From contig CALGIK010000036.1 of the NCBI GenBank assembly GCA_937915515.1, positions 1 to 16,608 on the forward strand: 16,608 nt of DNA. Reading direction: 5' to 3'. Below the pieces are notes generated by a model that worked only from the letters and a program-made list of their open reading frames with translations, was not told the DNA's origin and made no database searches. Positions within the stretch are counted from its first letter, which is position 1, and each line of letters opens with the position of its first letter. The DNA is from an uncultured Clostridia bacterium (GTDB lineage: Bacteria; Bacillota; Clostridia; Christensenellales; CAG-314). The translations under genes and the position numbers were made by a program. This document shows, one piece after another, positions 1-8,000 of the stretch.

Positions 1-211
1 TAGCGCCTTGATTAAAAATAGAATATAATCCTTCGACGCCGTAAAAATAATCCCTTGAGAAAAGTCTTACAGCATAACAAGCAGTAAAAATAATGCCCAA
101 AACTTTACCGACAATACGAAAACGTTTTTCGTCGGTTTTGAAATTATATAAAAAGAAAAGACCCGCAGCAACGGCAATTGCGCTTATCCCTAAAAGTAGT
201 TCCTTTTGCAT
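1..211 (-). CDS. N-terminal part of a multi-pass membrane protein (partial, cut by window edge)
   Basis: Seventy codons are visible from an ATG at 211, and the frame runs off the left edge without a stop. Two hydrophobic segments are visible, at about residues 5-24 and 33-51, separated by a charged stretch with KTDEKRFR, so this is the start of an integral membrane protein. The start is supported by an AAAGGG ribosome site about seven bases upstream and by a near-consensus promoter at 291-319. I do not recognise the family from 70 residues, and function is unknown. It lies downstream of, but is transcribed separately from, the acyltransferase operon, with a terminator between them. Confidence 0.7.
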   Translation of the reverse strand, partial: MQKELLLGISAIAVAAGLFFLYNFKTDEKRFRIVGKVLGIIFTACYAVRLFSRDYFYGVEGLYSIFNQGA

Positions 212-290
212 TTTTTTACCCTTTGTACCGTGTATTAAAATAGGTGATTTGTGAGTAATTTATCATTTTTTGTAAAATACTCTACATTTC

Positions 291-319
291 ATTTTACTTT
301 TTTTGGTTAGGTTTGTCAA
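291..319 (-). promoter_or_regulatory. Sigma-A-type promoter of the left-edge membrane protein gene
   Basis: On the minus strand, TTGACA (314-319) is followed after 17 bases by TAAAAT (291-296). This gives a leader of about 70 bases before the ATG at 211. It sits just beyond the terminator of the upstream operon, so the left-edge gene has its own transcription start. Confidence 0.7.
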
Positions 320-350
320 GTTGAAATTTGAACAGCTAAGATAATCTACA

Positions 351-408
351 AAAATAAAAAACAGCAGATAAAAGCAATTATAAAGTGCTTTTTATATATG
401 TTTGCTGT
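351..408 (-). terminator. Intrinsic terminator after the acyltransferase operon
   Basis: An imperfect inverted repeat pairs ACAGCA (361-366) with TGCTGT (403-408) and AAAAGCA with TGCTTTT inside it. On the minus strand the stem is followed by a T-rich tract (complement of 351-360). It lies about 50 bases beyond the stop of the PlsC-like gene. A T-rich run also follows on the plus strand, but no plus-strand gene precedes it. Confidence 0.6.
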
Positions 409-454
409 CTTTTAAATTTTTTTCTTATGTAAAATGCGATAATTTATTATTAAA

Positions 455-1699
455 TTACCTATTGTTATCTGTTTTTAACAACTTTTTAAAATTGTTTGAA
501 AGCTGTTCGCTGGCTATATACCACAAGACGCTTTCGTGCGCATTAGCAGGATTAAACATATAATAATCCTTACCGTAAAAGGTTTGAAAACCTTTGTCCT
601 TAGCATAGCACAAATAAAAAGTGTCGTGCATAGGTATAAACAAATCGTATTGTTCGCCGTCTTTACTGCCCGAATACGTTAAGCCTTTAGTATTAAGAGT
701 AACGGTCCCCTCACCGGCTTCTCTCACAAAACCCTTGCCACGATTACTTTGAAGTGACAATTTGACTTTGCTTTTTAGCTCAAAATTGTCCTTTGCATTT
801 ACTTGGTCGGCAATTTTCTGTTTTTGCGCCTTAAACCACAGCTGAAAATTATCAAAATAATGAGGGTAACCGCAGTCTACAAAAGCATATCTGTCATCCA
901 CTTTTACGGTATACCCGCAATTTGTGCATTTTACGGTATTGCCCTTAGAAGTCAAACAAAATTTTTCGTTACAATGAGGACACTCGTACAATATACTTTC
1001 AAGATTTTCCGCAATAGTTTTGCTTTTGTAACGAACCTCCGGATGATTTTTTAGCCATTCGAAGTCATTGTAATAAAGGGCTTCTTCCATGGTTTGCTGT
1101 ACTAAATCGGGAGTTGCCTCTTTTAATTCTTCCACGCTGAACAGCTTTTTTAATGTTACTTCTACAGGACCTTTACGGATTTTTTTAGCCCATTTTGGTT
1201 TTATAAAAAAGCTGCCGTCAAGATGGCACAAATAAACAGGCAGATTGAGTTTTTTAAAGAATCTACCCGTACTTTCGGGCAAGCCTTCAAGCTCGCCGTA
1301 CATAGAAAGTCTTACTTCGGGCATAAACCCTAAAATTGCCCCCTTGTTTGCCATATCGATAGTATTCTTTACTGATTCTATATCGGCAGTAAATAAACTT
1401 TTGGGGATACATCCTGCTTTTTTCATCAGACCGCCGATTCTTCTGTCAAACATATAATAACGATTGGTGACGAAGCTTGTCGTATTAGGCCAAGTTGCAT
1501 AAGAGCAATAAAACATATCAAAAGCCGAAGGATGATTGCAGACAATCACATATTGCTTAGGCAATTGACCGGCTTGGTTAATGATTTTTATTTTAGCTTT
1601 GTGTTTAAGCCACAATTCCCAAACAAAAAACCTGATTGTTTTAAACAAAGCTTTACTCGGCAGATTGACTTTTCCGTAACTACTATATATTTTTTTCAT
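455..1699 (-). CDS. PlsC-like lysophospholipid/aminolipid O-acyltransferase with C-terminal zinc ribbon
   Basis: The protein has 414 residues. The PlsC/LPLAT catalytic H-x4-D motif is present as NHPSAFD (His56, Asp61), and PEVRLS at about 127-132 occupies the position of the family's PEGTRS-type motif. The acyltransferase domain spans roughly 30-225. It is followed by a four-cysteine zinc ribbon, CPHC...CTNC (Cys240, 243, 258, 261), and a C-terminal beta-rich region to about 400, so it is much longer than a plain PlsC (about 240). The family transfers acyl chains to lyso-lipids at the membrane. The ATG at 1699 directly follows the stop of the OlsB-like gene, so the two are probably translationally coupled and may act in sequence: N-acylation, then O-acylation. 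A plain 1-acylglycerol-3-phosphate acyltransferase is the alternative. The fold assignment is firm; the substrate is inference. Confidence 0.8.
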   Translation of the reverse strand: MKKIYSSYGKVNLPSKALFKTIRFFVWELWLKHKAKIKIINQAGQLPKQYVIVCNHPSAFDMFYCSYATWPNTTSFVTNRYYMFDRRIGGLMKKAGCIPKSLFTADIESVKNTIDMANKGAILGFMPEVRLSMYGELEGLPESTGRFFKKLNLPVYLCHLDGSFFIKPKWAKKIRKGPVEVTLKKLFSVEELKEATPDLVQQTMEEALYYNDFEWLKNHPEVRYKSKTIAENLESILYECPHCNEKFCLTSKGNTVKCTNCGYTVKVDDRYAFVDCGYPHYFDNFQLWFKAQKQKIADQVNAKDNFELKSKVKLSLQSNRGKGFVREAGEGTVTLNTKGLTYSGSKDGEQYDLFIPMHDTFYLCYAKDKGFQTFYGKDYYMFNPANAHESVLWYIASEQLSNNFKKLLKTDNNR

Positions 1700-2455
1700 T
1701 TAAAGCCTCGTCATAAGCTCCACAAACTTCTTGTTCATCGTTGTAAAATCTAACATTATTAAAATATTGGGAGCGTCAAAAACCTTGTCCTCTAAATGAG
1801 CGCTTTTGGCAAAAACGCAGCCCATACTGATATACGCCTTTAATATTGGGGGGACGGTACGTTTTACTTCATTTAAATTTAATGCTTCTATCGGTGTTCT
1901 GTTTAGCGTTAAATAAGGCTCATAAGCGTAGGGCTGTAAAGAGGAGTCTTTTGACACAGACATATTAAAGTAACTGAGTAATTTATCAAAAGCTTCTTTT
2001 TCCATAGGCGGGAAAAAAATCGACCCGAACATAAGCCTTATATCGTTTTGAGTAACATACTTTAATACGCCGCTTAAAAGCATTTTTATGACCAGCCCGT
2101 CACGGTAACCGTTTTTGACAACGGCACGTCCCAGTTCCATAACATTATACGATTGTTTTTTGATATCGTCAATATTAAAATTGTTTTCACAAGCAAATTT
2201 ATTAATTGTTTTTAAATGCTTGCGGGTAATCAATCTATAGCTTCCTACTACCTCTGACGTATCCGTATCTATTGCTATAAGATGATCGCAATATAAATCG
2301 TCGTCATTATAAGATTGCTCGAAACTTATCTCCGCCCTGTCACGATGAAAAAGTATAAGCTCCTCATAACGCAATCTGCGTGTCTGATAAAGCTCATCGG
2401 CTGTTTCCAGCATTTTTACTCTGATATTTTTGTGTGCAAAATCTACTTGTGTCAT
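1700..2455 (-). CDS. OlsB/GlsB-like GNAT N-acyltransferase (COG3176 hemolysin-like family)
   Basis: The protein has 251 residues. It carries the marks of the acyl-ACP-dependent GNAT family that includes ornithine-lipid OlsB and glycine-lipid GlsB: RRLRYE near residue 27, VVGSYRL near 70, ELGRAVVKNGYRDG near 107-120, LMFGSIFF near 142-149, and a C-terminal segment, YISMG then DAPNILIMLD, that corresponds to the family's YLxLG...FxxxDFLVLL. Family members N-acylate an amino acid with a 3-hydroxyacyl chain, and a PlsC-type enzyme then adds the second chain. I chose the ATG at 2455 because AGGGG lies seven bases upstream. A TTG at 2473 would extend the protein by six residues but has no such site. 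The gene is preceded by the helicase-loader gene and followed without a gap by the PlsC-like gene. The amino-acid substrate cannot be read from sequence. Confidence 0.72.
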   Translation of the reverse strand: MTQVDFAHKNIRVKMLETADELYQTRRLRYEELILFHRDRAEISFEQSYNDDDLYCDHLIAIDTDTSEVVGSYRLITRKHLKTINKFACENNFNIDDIKKQSYNVMELGRAVVKNGYRDGLVIKMLLSGVLKYVTQNDIRLMFGSIFFPPMEKEAFDKLLSYFNMSVSKDSSLQPYAYEPYLTLNRTPIEALNLNEVKRTVPPILKAYISMGCVFAKSAHLEDKVFDAPNILIMLDFTTMNKKFVELMTRL

Positions 2456-2465
2456 CTGATTGCCC

Positions 2466-3374
2466 CTAACCAAAACGCTTGTCTTCTCCCGTTAAAACCA
2501 ATATGTGTGTTGTCTTTTTGTTTGCTATTCGTGCAAAAATGCTTTCGCCGTAACGACTCAACAGCTCATTTACTTCTAAATTGGTAGTAATTACCGTACT
2601 TTTTTCTTTTAGCTGTCTTTCGTTAAGCAGCGAATATAAACTCTCTAAGCTTATTTTTTTATAAATAGGCTCCTTGGCCAAATCATCAATTACCAAAACA
2701 TCGGCATTAATCAAAACGTCCATCAAACTTTTTTGACCCTCAGCAAAAAAATCGTCAAAAAACATTTTATTAAGTTCGTAAGCCGTTACACTTATAACAT
2801 TTACGTTTTTGTCTGTCAATGCATTTACAATGCAATCGGCTAAAAATGTTTTGCCTACTCCGGTATGTCCTCTTATTAAAAAATTTTTCTTTTCTACATG
2901 GGGAAAAGACTTGCAAAAGACTTCTGCCAATTGATAAAGCTGTCTGTTTTTTGGTAATGTTTCGCTGCTTTTTTCAAATCTGCCTTTATTTACCGTTAAA
3001 TATTCGCCGTAAAGGATATCTTTTATCAATTCCTTTAAACACGTACATTGATTGCCTAAAACGTAACCTGTATCCTCACAGTTCTTGCATTTATATTGAG
3101 GATTTAACTTATCATAATTTAAACCTTTATTTTTTAATAATTTGTCTAGTTTTTCCTGCGATATTTTGATATTTTTTTCGTCGTCTGCTGTAACTTGCCC
3201 ATTATGTTTATTTTTGATAAATTCCACTTCTTGACGGCGTAAATTTGTGTAAGCTTGAGTTATATCAGGATAGGTTAATAAAGAATCAAGCAAAAAGGAC
3301 GCCTCATATTCGGCGTTTTGCCTGCGGCGTTTGAGCTCTTCCTTTGCTCTTTTTATTGCATCAGAAAATTCCAT
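2466..3374 (-). CDS. dnaI: DnaI/DnaC-type helicase-loader AAA+ ATPase
   Basis: The protein has 302 residues. A basic, helical N-terminal region (1-90) is followed by a zinc-binding cluster with Cys96, Cys99, Cys110 and Cys112. The AAA+ domain has Walker A GHTGVGKT (169-176), Walker B VLVIDD (226-231) and a sensor-1 VITTNL (261-266), followed by ARIANKK as a candidate arginine-finger region. This layout of an N-terminal zinc domain then AAA+ is that of Bacillus DnaI, which loads the replicative DnaB-type helicase (DnaC in Bacillus) onto DNA. The ATG at 3374 directly follows the stop of the DnaD-like gene and has AGAGG eight bases upstream. The pairing with a DnaD-domain protein strongly supports a replication role. 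IstB-type transposition ATPases share the fold, but the zinc domain and neighbours argue against that. Confidence 0.85.
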   Translation of the reverse strand: MEFSDAIKRAKEELKRRRQNAEYEASFLLDSLLTYPDITQAYTNLRRQEVEFIKNKHNGQVTADDEKNIKISQEKLDKLLKNKGLNYDKLNPQYKCKNCEDTGYVLGNQCTCLKELIKDILYGEYLTVNKGRFEKSSETLPKNRQLYQLAEVFCKSFPHVEKKNFLIRGHTGVGKTFLADCIVNALTDKNVNVISVTAYELNKMFFDDFFAEGQKSLMDVLINADVLVIDDLAKEPIYKKISLESLYSLLNERQLKEKSTVITTNLEVNELLSRYGESIFARIANKKTTHILVLTGEDKRFG

Positions 3375-4817
3375 TTAATTATCCTCTAATCCGTCAAACA
3401 TAGCTTTAAGCTGTTCGGCAGTATATGATCTGTCTGTTGCAAGCAAAAAGTCGTTGCTTTTTTCTTTTTGTGTATCGCTAATATTATTGACATTCTTTTG
3501 AGCGTATTCCTTAGCGCTAAGTAAATCCAGTACATTTGCCCTTTTAAAATCCGCCAACAGCTTGTTTAAACTTGCCATAGGATTAAAGGATGCATTACAT
3601 TTATCGGCGGCAAACATAATTACGTCAACGGGCAAACCCCAGCTTATCCACATTTTAAAGTTTTTTCTGTCCGAAGCGCATACGTTTCGCACCATACCCA
3701 ACGCATCGATTATCTTAGCAATCTGCTTATCCGACGCTAAAACGTCTTCTGTATAAGCTAAAATTGCTTCTTCACTTACAAGCCCTTTTTCGAAAAGTGA
3801 TTTTATGCGCATATCCATCCCTGATAAAGTTTGTATCCTGCATTTAAAACAAAAACGGGCAATCATCTCGATTGTCAAAGGACTAAATCCTAAAGCAAGC
3901 CAGGGCATTATATATTCCTCAATTTCCGCCGTCATGTCTGAATAATACAGACCTAAATTACGGTTGACGGTTTTAGCTAAATTTAAGTGCTGCTCTTTAG
4001 CCGATTTAAAGTCTTCTATTTCTTTTATCGAAAACAGATTAAGTTTATAATAATCTTTTAAGAGGGAATCAAGCTTATTTATACCCTGTTTTTTTGCGTT
4101 TTTAGCCGCAAACAATATGACTTCCTGACTAAACCCCATTTCCTGCGTCCATTTTGTATAAAGCTGCCTGTCGTCAATGTCGATTTTGCGTTTAATATTT
4201 AAAGCCAGTAATACCTCTTTTAGTTCCTCATTATAAAAATTTTGTGTTTCCAGCTTTTCGCGGATTTTCTCCACCGTTTTTATGCCCGCCTTATCATAAT
4301 CGCGTGCAATTTTTAATATATAAGCGTAACCTATATCATTGCCTTTAATTTCGGCGCAGTATTTTGCTATTTGCACCAAGGCATCAGGCTCAAAAAATGA
4401 ATTTTCTAAAAATGTGTAGTATTCGCTATATTCATTGACGCTTATCATTCTGCCGTACAAAACTTGCTGCATTTGCTTGTTGAAGTTTTTGTATTTAGCG
4501 GCTGATACTTTTTTAAGTAAATTTCTTGAGGAAGAACCGACATATTCTATCTTTATTTGTTCCTTTGAAGCGATGTTTACTAAGCCGCATTCCTCCCAAT
4601 ATGTAAAAGCATCCAAAATATCGTCTTCTGTTACGTTTAAAGTGCGCTTTAAGTATTCGATATTGTTTACGTCATCGTCTCGTCCCGCTAAACAAAGTCC
4701 CATCAAATATATTTTAAGAGCGACAGGAGGCGCAAAAGGCATAAAATCTCGCAAAAAGACATTATCTATTAGAGTATAGCTGCCGCCGTTGTCGGTATTC
4801 ATAACGCAAAATGCCAT
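3375..4817 (-). CDS. DnaD-domain replication initiation protein with tandem C-terminal repeats
   Basis: The protein has 480 residues. The first ~90 residues form a winged-helix-like region (hydrophobic helices, DDILDAFTYWEECGLV). A DnaD C-terminal-type motif, YILKIARDYDKAGIKTVEKI, lies at 165-184. After it come three further units that begin WxxxxGFS/WxxxGFS/WxxxGLP (Trp223, Trp306, Trp390), continue IxxxA and end in a basic helix, as if the DnaD module had been multiplied. DnaD and DnaB of Bacillus bind and remodel origin DNA and recruit the DnaI-helicase complex; typical DnaD is about 230 residues, so this is about twice that. The start at 4817 has GGAGG eight bases upstream. It is the first gene of the four-gene operon. 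The role as primosome partner of the following dnaI-like gene is inference from family and context. Confidence 0.78.
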   Translation of the reverse strand: MAFCVMNTDNGGSYTLIDNVFLRDFMPFAPPVALKIYLMGLCLAGRDDDVNNIEYLKRTLNVTEDDILDAFTYWEECGLVNIASKEQIKIEYVGSSSRNLLKKVSAAKYKNFNKQMQQVLYGRMISVNEYSEYYTFLENSFFEPDALVQIAKYCAEIKGNDIGYAYILKIARDYDKAGIKTVEKIREKLETQNFYNEELKEVLLALNIKRKIDIDDRQLYTKWTQEMGFSQEVILFAAKNAKKQGINKLDSLLKDYYKLNLFSIKEIEDFKSAKEQHLNLAKTVNRNLGLYYSDMTAEIEEYIMPWLALGFSPLTIEMIARFCFKCRIQTLSGMDMRIKSLFEKGLVSEEAILAYTEDVLASDKQIAKIIDALGMVRNVCASDRKNFKMWISWGLPVDVIMFAADKCNASFNPMASLNKLLADFKRANVLDLLSAKEYAQKNVNNISDTQKEKSNDFLLATDRSYTAEQLKAMFDGLEDN

Positions 4818-4859
4818 AATCGCTTCCTCCGCCTTAATAGATAAAAAACCTTGTTTTTG

Positions 4860-4888
4860 TTGATTTTATAAGAGAATATTGATATAAT
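4860..4888 (+). promoter_or_regulatory. Sigma-A-type promoter of the SMC-like coiled-coil gene
   Basis: TTGATT (4860-4865), a 17-base spacer, then a perfect TATAAT (4883-4888) on the plus strand. The predicted transcription start near 4895 leaves a leader of about 110 bases before the ATG at 5007, and the palindrome at 4894-4918 would fold at the very 5' end of the RNA. Confidence 0.7.
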
Positions 4889-4893
4889 ATAAT

Positions 4894-4918
4894 TTAGTAA
4901 TACTGTTAGGATTACTAA
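4894..4918. promoter_or_regulatory. Inverted repeat between divergent promoters (candidate operator)
   Basis: A perfect 8-bp inverted repeat, TTAGTAAT and ATTACTAA, separated by nine bases. It begins just after the plus-strand -10 box and covers the proposed minus-strand -10 box. It could bind a dimeric regulator acting on both directions, or form a 5' hairpin in the plus-strand transcript. Confidence 0.45.
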
Positions 4919-4926
4919 TCAGTCAA
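4897..4926 (-). promoter_or_regulatory. Candidate promoter of the replication/acyltransferase operon
   Basis: On the minus strand, TTGACT (4921-4926) is followed after 18 bases by TATTAC (4897-4902). The -10 is weak, and other AT-rich hexamers closer to the gene are possible. If correct, the -10 lies inside the 8-bp-arm palindrome that also follows the opposite promoter. Confidence 0.4.
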
Positions 4927-5006
4927 TTTCCGTATCAATTAGTTTAGCACATATTGAAGGCGTTATCAACTTTTTGGGACAAAAAAACTTACTACTTGGA
5001 GGATAT

Positions 5007-8000
5007 ATGAAACTTTATTCTGTTGCGATTACGGCACCGGACACAAAGATAAAGAGCATATTAGATTTTAAACAAGGCAATTCAGTCAAACTTAACGATA
5101 TTGCTTCGTCTTCTACCTTGCGTTTTCATAATGTCCTTTTATATGCTTTTGGCGGCGAAGGCGAGTGCATCGACAATGCCGTTATTGATTTTTGTCTTAA
5201 TGCCAACGACTACAAGATAACTTTGACCGTTAACGAAAAAGGCTTAATCCGAAAAAGCTTAAAGCAAAAAACAGCGGAAGGAATGATTACTGTAGCAAGG
5301 GAAAAATCCGTTGCAGAATATTTAAATAATGAAGCTAATTGCGATTTGTTAAAAGTAATAAAAAATTGTTTTGTCGAAGTATCCGCTTTTAAGGAATTTG
5401 TTAAAAACGGCAACCTGCGTATTTTTGACGATATCAAAGGGCTAATGGACGTCATTGACGAAGCTGACAAATCTTTTATCAAAACACAACAAATGACTGA
5501 AGATGCGATAAAAAAGGTATTTAAGTTAGCTGAGGCTGATTTACCTAACGTTACCAAAGAGGACCTCGATAAACTAAACAGTCTTATTAAGGAAAAACGC
5601 AAAGATGCAGCAATTTTGTCTGCTCAGCTCAGCAGCATAAAGCAACAAGATATCTCCGATACATTAAGCGCCGATTTAACTAATGATAGGGAAAAAACAA
5701 GGAAGGAACTTGACGAGTTAAAAAATTATGAATTTAAAATAGACCAATGCAAAAAACGTGTGGAAGCATATTTAGACACACGTGATGTTTTACCGCAGGC
5801 AAAACTTATTGCTAATTTAAAAACAGAGATAGAGGAAGCCAACAAAAAATTAAATGACGTTAAGGAAGAATATGAATGGCTTAATCAGGAATTTGACAGC
5901 ATAGCAAAACAATCGGAACAAAAGCAATCTCAAAGCGACAAACTTATCGCTTTAAAAAGCCGCTTGCAAATAGCTATAGAGGAAGAAAAGCGCATTAAAC
6001 ATTTAGAAGCAATAAATGCAGAATTAAACGACAGTTTAAATAAGCTGAGCGTACAAGTTGATAAATTGACGACCAAAAAAGTCAATCTTAAAAACAAACT
6101 CGAAAACATAGAGCAATCAATCAATGATATACGCGGCAATATTAAAGATTTCAGCGTGCCCGATCAATCAATAGGTTCTATTGTCGAAAACGTCAGGGCA
6201 GAAACTAAGATTGCCGAACTATCAGCTCAAATTGATCGGCTGCAAACGGAAATTGCCGCAAAGGAAAGTGACATCAGCGATAAAGAGATGACAATAAGCG
6301 GACAGACACGCCGTCTTAACAGCCTTCTTAGTCTTGACAACGTCATAAATCCGCTTAAAACAAAGGACAGCATTATTAAAGTTATCGACAGCAAGATAAA
6401 CAAGCTGACGTTAATAAATGACAGCTTAAAGATTAAACAAACAAATTATTTTAGGACATTGGAGGATTTATCTTTTAAACAGCTAAAAATAGAACAAAGC
6501 TCCCAAACGCTAAATACTCTTTTGACTCGTAAACAGTTTGAAAAAGAGGAGGAGTTTAAGCGTCAAGTTATTTTAGCCGGCCAGCGAAACGACAGCGTGA
6601 CTGAAGCTTTGCCCGCTCAATTAACCGATTCCGAAATAGAACAGTTAAAAAATGATATTGCCAACAGGATTTATTCTAAAAGTGAAATTATCGAAAGAGT
6701 AAGCACTATCAAGGGCGCACTGGGCGAAATTGAACGTCAAATTGCCATAAACAATGCCGAAATCGAATCAATGCGTTTTGAAAAAGCAAATATCAATCGC
6801 AAATATATGGAGCTTGTCGCTCAAAACAAAAATGAAGCCACTCAGCAATATCTAAAATCGCTGGAATCAAACAACAGCACTAAATACTTAATGGATATTC
6901 AGGAAGAAGTAGTGCGCAGCGATACCGAACTGCGTATGTTCAAAAAAGATGCGGAAAAATTGCAGGGAAGGCTTACGGAACTGTTAAGCCGATTAAAATA
7001 TCTAAGCGATGCCGCGACCGACAAAAACACAAGCGAAAACTTAGAGTATCTTACTCAGACAAACGACCAATTAAAACGTGAATTGAGCGATATATCCGAC
7101 AGGCTTAATATCTGTTATACCGAACATAAAAAATACTCGGACGAATTAGACGAACTTAGTTATACGGAATTCCGCGTTCAGGAACTGATAATGGAAACCA
7201 TGCAAAAAATCAAAACAAACGAACGTGAAATCGTAGATTCGAAAGAAAAAATACGCATAATAGCCGGCGGCGAACTGACGGAAAAAATTGCGGAAGCGGA
7301 GAGTGAGCTGGAAGATATTGAAGGCGAACGCAATATGCTTGCCGAAAACAAAAAGGAGCTTGAGGAAAAGGTTTTTAACAGCAAAGTCGAATTAATTCAG
7401 TTAAGCCGCATTATTGAGGAAAAATCAAGTTACCTTAACAGTCAATTGGCGGCGGTAAATCAGACTCTTTTAATCAACAATGCCGACGAAAATTCCTTAG
7501 AGACAGCAAAGAGTATGACAGAGGAGGAATTTTTCCTTTTAAAAAAAGAAATAGAGCAATTCGAACAAGAGAAAAATGCTCTCACCTTAAAACTTGCCGT
7601 AGCCGACAACGTATTGTCTTTACTGCCCAAACTTAAAACTATCGACCCTTCTCTAAAAGCAAAACAGCAAAAAAGACTTGATGAGTTAAATCTCGAAATT
7701 AAGCAAATGGAGGAAAAATTCGATTATCTGTTAGCCGTTTACCTAAACAGCAGCAATGCTAAAATTAAGCTTGCCCATGCCACCAACGAGCTGGAAACCT
7801 TAAATAGTATAAAATCTGTAATAAATCAAACGCAGATTTCTCAGCTGGTACTGCAAGACAAGATAGCAAACATAGTAAAACAGGCAAATGTTTACCTGCA
7901 AAATATGACTAAAGGCAAATTGCTGATTACATATTTAAACAGCGACCTTGTGATAGGCGACGACCAAAACAACCTGCTGGAGTTTGCGCAACTGGACAAT

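Noticed and set aside
803..1054. Plus-strand open frame inside the PlsC-like gene
   Set aside because: It overlaps a well-supported gene on the other strand, shows no motif and has no ribosome site.
2456..2473. TTG start at 2473 for the OlsB-like protein
   Set aside because: The AGGGG site is positioned for the ATG at 2455, and the TTG would have no site of its own.
4435..4779. Plus-strand open frame of 114 codons inside the DnaD-like gene
   Set aside because: Antisense to a coherent gene with recognisable repeats; composition is what the reverse complement of that gene gives.
4974..5006. Upstream TTG start adding 11 residues to the SMC-like protein
   Set aside because: The GGAGG at 4998-5002 lies inside this extension and serves the ATG at 5007, which begins the family-like MKLYSVAI segment; no ribosome site precedes the TTG.
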